A stretch of 14,337 bases of DNA from Candidatus Nomurabacteria bacterium (GCA_943355045.1 CALRDY010000007.1:1-14337); one strand, 5' to 3'. Numbered from the stretch's first letter, positions 1-5,486 are shown. Program-made: numbers and translations. The notes: generated by a model not told the origin, from the letters alone.

Positions 1-762
1 CCGCTCCGCGTCAGCGAGGGCGCGATCGCATTTGATCAGGTGTGTTTCGAGTATCACGACAGTCAGGCAGTGCTCAAGGATTTCAATCTCGCGATACAGC
101 CGCACGAAAAGGTGGCGCTCATCGGCTCTTCGGGTGCAGGGAAGACGACCATCACTAAGCTCCTGCTGCGTCTGTATGACGTCAGTGGCGGCGCTATTAC
201 TATCGACGGTCAGAATATCGCGCAGGTAACGCAGGAGAGCTTGCGTTCCTCAATCGCCTTTGTCCCGCAGGAGCCGATGCTCTTCCACCGTTCGCTCATG
301 GAGAATATCCGCTACGGTCGACAAGGTGCCACCGATGAAGAGGTCATCGAGGCGGCGAAGCAGGCGCATTGTCACGAGTTCATCAGTCGGTATCCCGAAG
401 GTTTCGGGACGATGGTCGGCGAGCGCGGCGTGAAGCTCTCGGGTGGCGAGCGACAGCGCGTCGCCATCGCTCGGGCGATCCTCAAGAATGCGCCGATCCT
501 CGTGCTCGACGAAGCGACGTCGAGCCTCGATTCCGAATCCGAACGGCTCATCCAGGATGCGCTCCTGCGGCTGATGAAAGGGAAGACCGTCATCGCCATC
601 GCGCACCGGCTCTCGACCGTCATGAACATGGACCGCCTCATCGTGATGGAGCAGGGCGCAGTCGTTCTCTCCGGTACGCACGATGAGCTCCTCGCGCACG
701 AGAGCAATCTCTACAAGAAGCTTTGGGACATCCAGGCGGGCGGCTTCATCCGGGCGGATTAG
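1..762 (+). CDS. ABC exporter, C-terminal nucleotide-binding domain (5' truncated by window edge)
   Basis: The reading frame is open from base 1 to a TAG at 760-762, giving 253 residues with no convincing start, so the gene begins outside the window. The visible part is a whole ABC ATPase domain: Walker A GSSGAGKTT at about residues 42-50, Q-loop Gln90 in FVPQEP, signature LSGGE at 146-150, Walker B ILVLDEA at 166-172 with catalytic Glu171, D-loop SSLD and H-loop His202 in AHRLSTV. The spacing and the wording of these motifs match MsbA/LmrA/Mdl-type exporters, in which a six-helix membrane domain precedes this domain in the same chain and two chains form the pump. The substrate (lipid, peptide or drug) cannot be told from this part. 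No terminator is visible after the stop. Confidence 0.93.
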   Translation, partial: PLRVSEGAIAFDQVCFEYHDSQAVLKDFNLAIQPHEKVALIGSSGAGKTTITKLLLRLYDVSGGAITIDGQNIAQVTQESLRSSIAFVPQEPMLFHRSLMENIRYGRQGATDEEVIEAAKQAHCHEFISRYPEGFGTMVGERGVKLSGGERQRVAIARAILKNAPILVLDEATSSLDSESERLIQDALLRLMKGKTVIAIAHRLSTVMNMDRLIVMEQGAVVLSGTHDELLAHESNLYKKLWDIQAGGFIRAD

Positions 763-958
763 ATTGTCTGAATGGGATGGGTTTGGTAGTGTGTCAATAA
801 CGAGCTGGATGAATCGCCGTTGTATGAGTACATACGCCGGCGCGTTCGGCGAAACGGTGCCTATGGCACTGGCACGCTCGACCGGCAGGAAAATCATTTA
901 ACAACGATTTTCCCACCGTTCTCGCGTACCGCGCTTCGCGCTCGTTCGCCTCACTTTG

Positions 959-983
959 CCGGTGTAAGCGTTGCTTGCACCGG
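959..983 (+). repeat. Strong hairpin in the tRNA-linked repeat
   Basis: Bases 959-969 pair with 973-983 (CCGGTG with CACCGG, one T-G pair, AAGC with GCTT) around a three-base GTT loop. No T-run follows, so it is not a typical intrinsic terminator. It covers the possible -35 box at 975-980 and so could act as an operator. That role is speculative. Confidence 0.5.
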
Positions 984-1003
984 GTGCGTTCGGAAAATAT
1001 GAA
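975..1003 (+). promoter_or_regulatory. Possible promoter of tRNA(CAU)
   Basis: TTGCAC (975-980) and TATGAA (998-1003) are separated by 17 bp, which would place the transcription start about 25-30 nt before the tRNA. The -10 overlaps the left arm of an A/T-rich inverted repeat (995-1004 with 1019-1028). Confidence 0.45.
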
Positions 1004-1028
1004 TATATGAAGACATACATTCATATTT
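995..1028. repeat. A/T-rich inverted repeat before the tRNA
   Basis: Ten-base arms (AAATATGAAT at 995-1004 and its exact reverse complement at 1019-1028) flank 14 bp. It ends eight bases before the tRNA and overlaps the proposed -10 box. Confidence 0.55.
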
Positions 1029-1036
1029 CCTCACTT

Positions 1037-1110
1037 GCCGGTGTAGTTCAATGGTAGAACGAAGGACTCATAAGCCTTAGACAATGGTTCGATTCCATTC
1101 ATCGGCACCA
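1037..1110 (+). tRNA. tRNA with anticodon CAU (elongator Met, or Ile2)
   Basis: All arms can be folded: acceptor GCCGGTG with CATCGGC (one G-U pair), D stem GTTC/GAAC, anticodon loop CTCATAA, variable loop AGAC, T arm AATGG-TTCGATT-CCATT, discriminator A and an encoded CCA. The anticodon stem AAGGA/GCCTT has an A-G mismatch at the loop end. The stem lacks the three G-C pairs of an initiator and the first pair is G-C, so it is not tRNA-fMet. Elongator Met and lysidine-modified Ile(CAU) cannot be told apart here. Confidence 0.88.
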
Positions 1111-1171
1111 AGAAATTAGATATCTGGGGATATGCGATGGCTATAGTAATGTCCTGTCATATACTTTATGC

Positions 1172-1858
1172 ATGCCTATGCATCGAGATCTGAACCATGA
1201 TTTCTTCAAGAAGTGGTCAGCTGAGATGGCCTACGTGCTCGGTTTCTTTGCCGCAGACGGCTCTATGATTCAAAATAAGCGCGGTGGACACTTCATCGAG
1301 TTCACAATTACGGATCGCATTGTCCTTGAGCAGATACAACAAGTGACGAACTCGACACATCGAATTGCAGAGCGTGCACAGAGAGCCAAGCATAAAACGG
1401 CATACCGTTTACAGATTGGCAGTAAGAAATGGTTCGAAGATTTGTCCCGTCTCGGTTTCATGCAGAATAAAAGCAAGAGACTCCCATTTCCTGAAATACC
1501 GACAAAATATTTTGGAGATTTTGTGCGCGGATATTTTGACGGAGATGGTTGTGTATATTTCAGTCATCTCAAATATGCGGATCGTAAGAAACCTCGCTGG
1601 GTGCTGCTAACGCTTTTTACGAGTGGTTGTCGTCCATTTCTGGACTCACTTTGGAATGCCCTAAAGATTCATGGCATTCATGGCGGTTCATTAAAGAAGA
1701 AAACACGTGGTTTCGAACTCGTCTTCAGCCATAGCGATAGCGTTGCACTTCATCGCATCATGTATCATACTGGCAAAATCCCGGAGTTATATCTGCCTCG
1801 CAAGCGAATAAAGCTTGAGAGGGCGATTCGGGCGTTGAAGATTGCGGTCGTGGTGTAG
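1172..1858 (+). CDS. LAGLIDADG homing endonuclease
   Basis: The 228-residue protein has two LAGLIDADG helices: YVLGFFAADGS at residues 21-31 (acid Asp29) and DFVRGYFDGDG at 116-126 (acid Asp125). This is the single-chain, two-motif layout of enzymes that cut long specific DNA sites and spread their own gene. Both metal-binding acids are kept and the frame is intact, so it may be active. The ATG at 1172 follows a TATACT box (1160-1165) by six bases, which suggests a leaderless message; an ATG at 1178 is an alternative. The coding sequence is visibly A/T-richer than the flanking genes, which points to acquisition. The last five codons and the stop (1844-1858) are also the first 15 bases of the tRNA-Asp gene. 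It is not inside a recognisable intron or intein. Confidence 0.88.
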   Translation: MPMHRDLNHDFFKKWSAEMAYVLGFFAADGSMIQNKRGGHFIEFTITDRIVLEQIQQVTNSTHRIAERAQRAKHKTAYRLQIGSKKWFEDLSRLGFMQNKSKRLPFPEIPTKYFGDFVRGYFDGDGCVYFSHLKYADRKKPRWVLLTLFTSGCRPFLDSLWNALKIHGIHGGSLKKKTRGFELVFSHSDSVALHRIMYHTGKIPELYLPRKRIKLERAIRALKIAVVV

Positions 1859-1918
1859 CCTGGTTAACACGTCTCCCTGTCACGGAGAAGATCGTGGGTT
1901 CAAATCCCATCGACCGCG
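1844..1918 (+). tRNA. tRNA-Asp (GUC)
   Basis: The acceptor arms GCGGTCG and CGACCGC pair perfectly. The D stem is GTGT/ACAC, the anticodon stem-loop TCTCC-CTGTCAC-GGAGA, the variable loop AGATC, the T arm GTGGG-TTCAAAT-CCCAT and the discriminator G. Anticodon GTC gives Asp. The 3' CCA is not encoded (CA then A's follow), unlike the other three tRNAs here, so a CCA-adding enzyme would be needed. Its 5' end lies inside the LAGLIDADG reading frame and its last three bases are part of the following terminator stem. Confidence 0.93.
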
Positions 1919-1962
1919 CAAAATGAAAAGAGCCCCCGAAAGGGGCTCTTTTCATTTTGCGC
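1916..1962. terminator. Bidirectional intrinsic terminator
   Basis: A perfect 21-bp stem (1916-1936 with 1942-1962) closes a five-base CGAAA loop. Its G/C core is flanked by TTTT on either strand. It lies between tRNA-Asp (plus) and the alternative oxidase gene (minus) and can serve both. Confidence 0.9.
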
Positions 1963-1999
1963 GAGGATGCTTGGCCAATCTCGCTTTCCATACGAGGAC

Positions 2000-2707
2000 T
2001 TAAGAATACTTCGATTCTTCGCTTGTCTGCGCTTCGCGCGCCGAACGGTTCCGGTGGATGAGCTCATCGTTCCGGATGAGCTCGAACAGCTCGTATTCGC
2101 TGCGAGCAGTCCTTCCGTAGAAGGCGAGGAAATCGGATAGGACTGGCGTCTGCCGCAAGCGGTCGCCCTCGGCATCGAGGAATTTCTGATACTGCGCGTA
2201 CGCATGCGACTCGAAGAGGTAGTTGAGGTCGAGCGCCGCGCGACGAGAGAAGAGGAAAAGGACGTAGACGATCCAGAAATAGAGAAATGAGAAGAGGAAC
2301 GGGATGATCGTGTGGCGGAGGAAGCTCTGGCAGCGGAGACGGCGCACGATCTGCGAGAGGACGACGACGTGCATCGTCTCGTTGTCTTGCGCCATGCGGC
2401 TGAAGGCGCTCAGTCTCGTCAGCTCGATGGCTCGCCGCTCGTCCGAGTACAGCGCGGTCAGGATGGTATACGCAGCGACTTCCCACGACTGGTAGGGGAT
2501 GCGAGCGATGACTTCGATCGCTTTGAACTTCGCATAAGACGGCTTGCGACCATACACGAAGGTGCCGAAATGTATGAGTAGCGCCCCGAGCAGTCGCGCT
2601 ATGAATACGGGGCGGTAGTGGTCGAAGGGCGCGGCGAATTCGGCCCGGAGAGCGGGGTCGTTCAGAGAGTGGGCGAGCGCTTCGTTGCTTTTGAATTCTT
2701 CGTTCAT
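2000..2707 (-). CDS. Alternative oxidase-like di-iron membrane protein
   Basis: The 235-residue protein aligns by eye with alternative oxidase (AOX) along most of its length. All six di-iron ligands of the family are present: Glu65 in IEVIARIP (family ETVAGVP), Glu110 and His113 in the NETMH motif (family NERMH), Glu166 in the ESHAYAQY motif (family EEEAxxTY), and Glu215 and His218 in the IRNDELIHR motif (family IRADExHHR). A hydrophobic stretch lies at about 133-153. AOX is a monotopic membrane enzyme that oxidises quinol and reduces oxygen to water without pumping protons. The start overlaps the stop of the upstream cupin by four bases (ATGA), so the two are probably translated together. 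No quinone-biosynthesis or dehydrogenase gene is visible nearby, so the electron donor is unknown. Related di-iron hydroxylases are possible but fit the motifs less well. Confidence 0.85.
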   Translation of the reverse strand: MNEEFKSNEALAHSLNDPALRAEFAAPFDHYRPVFIARLLGALLIHFGTFVYGRKPSYAKFKAIEVIARIPYQSWEVAAYTILTALYSDERRAIELTRLSAFSRMAQDNETMHVVVLSQIVRRLRCQSFLRHTIIPFLFSFLYFWIVYVLFLFSRRAALDLNYLFESHAYAQYQKFLDAEGDRLRQTPVLSDFLAFYGRTARSEYELFELIRNDELIHRNRSAREAQTSEESKYS

Positions 2708-3069
2708 GACGTGCGGCCGTACCGGTCCTCGAGGCGCTTTATGTCGCCTTCATCGAAGTCGCCGAACGCTATCTCGAGGCACACGAGTCCTTCCGGCCCG
2801 CCGAGGATGCGGTGCTCCGCATGGCGCGGCGTGAAGAACGTGTCGCCTTCATGCGCCACGCTCTCTTTCCCCCCGATCGTGATGGTGCCGGAACCTTTGA
2901 GGACGCGCCAGAACTCGTCGCGGTGTTCGTGGGTCTGCAGGCTGATGGACTCTCCGGCAGTAACCGTGATCAGCTTGACCGTCGTCTTCTCGTTCAACGT
3001 GAAGCGCTCAAAGTTTCCCCACGGGCGCTGTTCTTTTTCATAGTGTGAGAGGTTTTCCATATAGTTCAT
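2704..3069 (-). CDS. Small cupin, type II phosphomannose isomerase-like
   Basis: The product is a 121-residue single-domain cupin. The first cupin motif carries His47, His49 and Glu52 (THEHRDEFWRVLKG) and the second has PRHAEH with His86, so a metal site is likely. The PWG near residue 17 and the HEHRDEFW motif resemble the C-terminal isomerase domain of bifunctional mannose-1-phosphate guanylyltransferase/mannose-6-phosphate isomerase (ManC/AlgA type), here standing alone. It may interconvert sugar phosphates, but stand-alone cupins of this sort are often assigned only by similarity. A TATACT box (revcomp of 3072-3077) lies two bases before the ATG at 3069, so translation may really start at the fourth codon (Met at 3060). 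It is coupled to the oxidase gene by a 4-bp overlap. Confidence 0.75.
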   Translation of the reverse strand: MNYMENLSHYEKEQRPWGNFERFTLNEKTTVKLITVTAGESISLQTHEHRDEFWRVLKGSGTITIGGKESVAHEGDTFFTPRHAEHRILGGPEGLVCLEIAFGDFDEGDIKRLEDRYGRTS

Positions 3070-3071
3070 CT

Positions 3072-3099
3072 AGTATACCGCGCATGCATGGGCTATCAT
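3072..3099. promoter_or_regulatory. Divergent -10 boxes between cupin and SemiSWEET genes
   Basis: On the minus strand 3072-3077 reads TATACT. On the plus strand 3094-3099 reads TATCAT, seven bases before the ATG at 3107. The 37-bp gap leaves no room for long leaders on either side. No clear -35 boxes are visible. Confidence 0.45.
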
Positions 3100-3106
3100 A
3101 CGCGCT

Positions 3107-3439
3107 ATGCACCATGGCCTCCATCATATACGCACACGCGCGTGCGTGACGGAAGGGCTTGAGCCATTTCCTGCGCGCACGCTGCCGATGCGCCTGCTCG
3201 ATTACGTCATGTACGGCGTCGCGTTTGTCGCTCCGCTCGCGCTCCTACCGCAGATACTCCAGATCTATGGGACGAAGAGTTCAGAGGGAGTATCGCTCCT
3301 TACCTGGTCGCTCCTCACGCTCTCAAACATCCTCTGGACCGTGTACGCCATGGTGCATAAGGACAAGCATCTTTTCTTCGCCAGTGCATCCGTGATCGTA
3401 TTCCACCTGACAATCGTCATCGGGCTGCTCATCTATTGA
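3107..3439 (+). CDS. SemiSWEET / PQ-loop sugar transporter
   Basis: The protein has three hydrophobic helices at about residues 32-54, 62-84 and 88-110. The first ends in LLPQI, the PQ motif of the MtN3/SWEET family, followed by a conserved-looking KSSEGVSLLTW stretch. Bacterial SemiSWEETs are single three-helix bundles that dimerise to pass sugars through the membrane. From the ATG at 3107 the protein is 110 residues, with a 27-residue extension not typical of the family. The ATG at 3188 would give the usual length of about 83. Neither start has a Shine-Dalgarno. The TATCAT box seven bases before 3107 favours the longer, leaderless form, but the choice is open. The substrate is not visible. 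Confidence 0.8.
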   Translation: MHHGLHHIRTRACVTEGLEPFPARTLPMRLLDYVMYGVAFVAPLALLPQILQIYGTKSSEGVSLLTWSLLTLSNILWTVYAMVHKDKHLFFASASVIVFHLTIVIGLLIY

Positions 3440-3506
3440 AAGAGAAGTTAACAGAATCTGTATATCCACAGACATTACTAAATAGCTCAAAGAGGCGACG
3501 CTAGGA

Positions 3507-3878
3507 ATGATGGATAAGGCTCTCTTAGAGCGTTGGTACATTTGCGACAAAAAATCGGTGCACGACATCGCTCGGGCATTTCGTTGTTCCGATGGAAAGA
3601 TAAATTATTGGCTAGAGAAACACTCAATTCAGAAACGTTCGATTAGCGAGGCGATATATACAAAACATAACCCAGACGGAGATCCTTTTTTACCTCAAGC
3701 ATTTAAAACGAGCAAAGACTCTTTTCTTTTTGGTCTCGGTCTCGGCTTGTATTGGGGCGAAGGTACGAAAAAGAATCTAAATCAGGTTCGGTTAGGTAAC
3801 ACAGATCCGCATCTCGTCTTCGTTTCGGTTTGCAGAATTTTGGTTAGCGAAATTGAAAGAATGAAAGAACTCCGCTAG
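3507..3878 (+). pseudogene. Truncated LAGLIDADG-like endonuclease remnant with N-terminal HTH
   Basis: The frame encodes 123 residues. Residues 6-45 look like a helix-turn-helix (SVHDIARAFRCSDGKINYWLEK). Residues 73-88 (FLFGLGLGLYWGEGTK) resemble a degenerate LAGLIDADG helix with Glu85 at the acidic position, followed by RLGNTDP, where related proteins place a conserved SNSDP-like turn. Proteins of this kind are normally about twice as long, and the part after residue 105 does not look like the rest of the domain, so I read it as a 3'-truncated remnant. It ends 18 bp before tRNA-Thr(GGU), and its TAG stop is part of the tRNA's -10 box. Possible ribosome binding: AGAGG at 3491-3495. It could still be a small DNA-binding protein. 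Confidence 0.55.
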
Positions 3879-3881
3879 TAT
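3853..3881 (+). promoter_or_regulatory. Promoter of tRNA-Thr(GGU)
   Basis: TTGAAA (3853-3858), a 17-bp spacer and TAGTAT (3876-3881) form a near-consensus promoter 15 bp before the tRNA. It lies inside the end of the preceding reading frame, whose TAG stop supplies the first bases of the -10. Confidence 0.75.
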
Positions 3882-3896
3882 GCATGGGTGCACTAA

Positions 3897-4158
3897 GCCG
3901 AGATAGCTCAGTTGGTAGAGCACGTCCATGGTGGGTCGCAGACCCTGCCCATCCCAGTAGTAATACCGAGATGAATCCTGAATAACGGTTAATAGCCCCG
4001 CGGGCCAAGACCGTGGCACTCGCTTGAGGGCCCGAACGACTGACAAAGGTGTCCAGCAATCTTGCGGGACAAAGATACAGTCTAGCCCTCCCGTATATAT
4101 AAAGGGGAGGTGTAAGCGAAGGACGAGGTCGTCGGTTCAATCCCGACTCTCGGCTCCA
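3897..4158 (+). tRNA. tRNA-Thr (GGU), interrupted by a group I intron
   Basis: The exons are 3897-3932 and 4119-4158. Joined, they give a 76-nt tRNA with acceptor GCCGAGA/TCTCGGC, D stem GCTC/GAGC, anticodon stem CGTCC/GGACG, loop ATGGTAA, variable loop AGGTC, T arm GTCGG-TTCAATC-CCGAC, discriminator T and encoded CCA. Anticodon GGT reads Thr codons ACC/ACU. The break lies between position 36 and 37. Other junctions were tried: the one after U36 is the only one that gives a U at the 5' splice site and a G at the intron end, and it restores a normal Thr anticodon loop. Confidence 0.93.
3933..4118 (+). ncRNA. Group I self-splicing intron (ORF-less, 186 nt) in tRNA-Thr
   Basis: The 5' exon ends in U (3932) and the intron ends in G (4118), the hallmark of group I splicing. 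A possible guide segment GCCCAT lies after a GGGTC/GACCC hairpin and can pair with the exon end ATGGT (U-G at the splice site, one bulged C). The core is recognisable: ACGACTG in the R region pairs with CAGTC in the S region AAGATACAGTC to form P7. Between them lies a P8 hairpin (GTCC/GGAC plus GCAA/TTGC). CTC-GCTT-GAG fits P6, CCGCGG/CCGTGG fits P5, and a CTCCC/GGGAG hairpin after S fits P9. The size and site resemble the compact IC3 introns of bacterial tRNA genes (Azoarcus tRNA-Ile, cyanobacterial tRNA-Leu). No endonuclease is encoded inside. Confidence 0.9.
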
Positions 4159-4226
4159 GAATCAAAGGTAGGTTAATTATCAACACGCGACCACTAAGTT
4201 TTAGTAGTATTGGTCTACAGTTGCGG

Positions 4227-4232
4227 TATAAT
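4227..4232 (+). promoter_or_regulatory. -10 box of the HNH gene
   Basis: A perfect TATAAT is followed by six bases and the ATG at 4239, so transcription would start at or next to the start codon. No convincing -35 box is seen. Confidence 0.6.
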
Positions 4233-4238
4233 GAACGC

Positions 4239-4694
4239 ATGTCGAATCCAAAAAAACCGAGGCCGAAATGCCCTGTGTGTGGAGAAGAACCGGCGCGCGC
4301 ATTTTACAAATATTGTAGCAACGCGTGCCAGCACGAATATCAATATCGTTTGTATACAGCCCGTTGGAAGAAGGGGGAAGAAAAAGGACTCAATGCCCAA
4401 GGACTTGTCTCAGATCCGGTTAAAAGATTTTTGAGACAAAAGTTTGGTAATAAGTGTTGCTTGTGTGGGTGGTCTGAAGTGAATTTGAAGACAAAAGTTG
4501 TTCCACTCGTCGCGGACCACATAGATGGTAACTGGAGAAATAATACGGAAGAGAATCTTCGACTTGTTTGCCCGAATTGCGATGCGCTCAGTTCAACTTT
4601 TTCTGCACTGAATAAAGGAAATGGACGTCCGTTTCGACCACCAAGTCTTCGAACTCAGGAAGCGCGGATACTCGCTCAGTCAAAGAAATTGTGA
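4239..4694 (+). CDS. HNH endonuclease with N-terminal zinc finger
   Basis: The protein has 151 residues. An N-terminal zinc-finger-like knuckle has Cys11, Cys14, Cys26 and Cys30. The HNH domain follows: a CxxC pair at 73/76, Asp93-His94 (VADHIDGN), Asn101-Asn102, and a second CxxC at 111/114. The position after the last Cys is Asp rather than the usual His, so activity is not certain. HNH proteins of this sort are common as free-standing or intron-linked homing endonucleases. The ATG at 4239 is chosen because TATAAT lies six bases upstream; a TTG at 4221 would overlap that box. The gene lies between tRNA-Thr(GGU), which carries an ORF-less intron, and tRNA-Thr(CGU), and is A/T-richer than the core genes. 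Confidence 0.85.
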   Translation: MSNPKKPRPKCPVCGEEPARAFYKYCSNACQHEYQYRLYTARWKKGEEKGLNAQGLVSDPVKRFLRQKFGNKCCLCGWSEVNLKTKVVPLVADHIDGNWRNNTEENLRLVCPNCDALSSTFSALNKGNGRPFRPPSLRTQEARILAQSKKL

Positions 4695-4718
4695 TAATTT
4701 AACTAGGTTCATACATTT

Positions 4719-4794
4719 GCCGCCTTAGCTCAGTTGGTAGAGCATTTGCATCGTAAGCAAAATGTCCTCGGTTCGAGTCCGAGAGGCGGCTCCA
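4719..4794 (+). tRNA. tRNA-Thr (CGU)
   Basis: Acceptor GCCGCCT/AGGCGGC pairs perfectly. The D stem is GCTC/GAGC, the anticodon stem-loop TTTGC-ATCGTAA-GCAAA, the T arm CTCGG-TTCGAGT-CCGAG, the discriminator T, and CCA is encoded. Anticodon CGT reads the Thr codon ACG. It has no intron. It starts 24 bp after the HNH stop, and the next reading frame begins two bases after its CCA. Confidence 0.95.
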
Positions 4795-4796
4795 GA

Positions 4797-5486
4797 ATGG
4801 AAATCGTAACAATGACGACAGACGAGATCGCCTCGCGCCGCGAGGCGCGTAACGATGCGTTCAAAAATCTAGGATTCATCTTAATCACGGTCGGCGCCGC
4901 GTACGGGCTTACCGTTTCAATAGGGATTGACGGTCTTGAACGGTTCGTCGAACGAGCAGGAATATGGGGCCCGCTTGCGGTCATCGCGTTTAAGATGATC
5001 ACGATCATCATCGTCCCGCTCTCCGGCGGCCCCGTCTATGCGATCGCGGGTGCGGCATTCGGTTTCTGGCAGGGACTCGCAATCACTTTTATAGGCGATG
5101 TGCTCGGTTTCTCCGCAACGTTTTACCTGAGCCGAATCTTCGGTCGGAAGATACTTAACGTGTTCGTGCCGCGCACGCAATTTCCTTTTATAGAGAAGCT
5201 CCTCGCTCAAGGGTCTGCGCGCAAGTCGTTCCTCAAAGCGCGTCTCGCCTTCAGTGGATTCCCCGAAGTTTTTTCATACGCCGCGGGACTCACGGAAGTC
5301 CCGTTCCTCCTTTTCATAGTCGCACAAATGGCGCTTCATACGCCATTTGCCGCGCTCGTCGTGCTATTCGGAAATGCTCTTCTCACAGGCAATCCGCTGT
5401 TCTTTGTCGGCGGGACGATTATCGCTCTTCTCTTTGCGGTGGTCGGCGGATGGTGGTTCAAGCGCGATCTCATCCATGAGGCATAG
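4797..5486 (+). CDS. VTT-domain (TVP38/DedA-like) membrane protein
   Basis: This 229-residue integral membrane protein has hydrophobic helices at about residues 24-42, 58-90, 90-112, 168-190 and 200-220. The central part (PLSGGPVYAIAGAAFGFWQG, then GDVLGFSATFYLSRIFGRK) matches the VTT/SNARE-associated domain of the TVP38/TMEM64 and DedA families. Members are linked to membrane homeostasis, and some to scrambling or flipping of lipid carriers; the exact role here is unknown. The ATG at 4797 is two bases after the tRNA-Thr CCA and has no Shine-Dalgarno; the ATG at 4812 is an alternative. If it is co-transcribed with the tRNA, maturation of the tRNA 3' end would leave a nearly leaderless message. 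Confidence 0.85.
   Translation: MEIVTMTTDEIASRREARNDAFKNLGFILITVGAAYGLTVSIGIDGLERFVERAGIWGPLAVIAFKMITIIIVPLSGGPVYAIAGAAFGFWQGLAITFIGDVLGFSATFYLSRIFGRKILNVFVPRTQFPFIEKLLAQGSARKSFLKARLAFSGFPEVFSYAAGLTEVPFLLFIVAQMALHTPFAALVVLFGNALLTGNPLFFVGGTIIALLFAVVGGWWFKRDLIHEA

Larger units (their letters stand above)
949..1045 (+). repeat. Imperfect direct repeat: copy of the tRNA 5' end and its upstream flank
   Basis: Bases 949-966 and 1029-1045 are the same sequence (CCTCACTT then GCCGGTGTA) apart from one additional T in the first copy. The second copy contains the first nine bases of the tRNA at 1037. The copies are 80 bp apart. This looks like a partial duplication, or the footprint of a small insertion, at the 5' end of the tRNA gene. 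Confidence 0.7.

Noticed and set aside
820..1002. Short plus-strand frames between the exporter gene and the first tRNA
   Set aside because: No ribosome binding site, no promoter at the right place, and no recognisable protein; the stretch holds repeats and hairpins instead.
3792..4140. Minus-strand frames across the tRNA-Thr intron
   Set aside because: They are antisense to a structured RNA and a tRNA and show no protein features; the intron is therefore called ORF-less.
4149..4797. Shared GGCTCCAGAAT at the 3' ends of both tRNA-Thr genes as possible attachment sites
   Set aside because: Most of the match is the expected tRNA 3' end plus CCA; only four further bases agree, too few to claim a duplication or att site.
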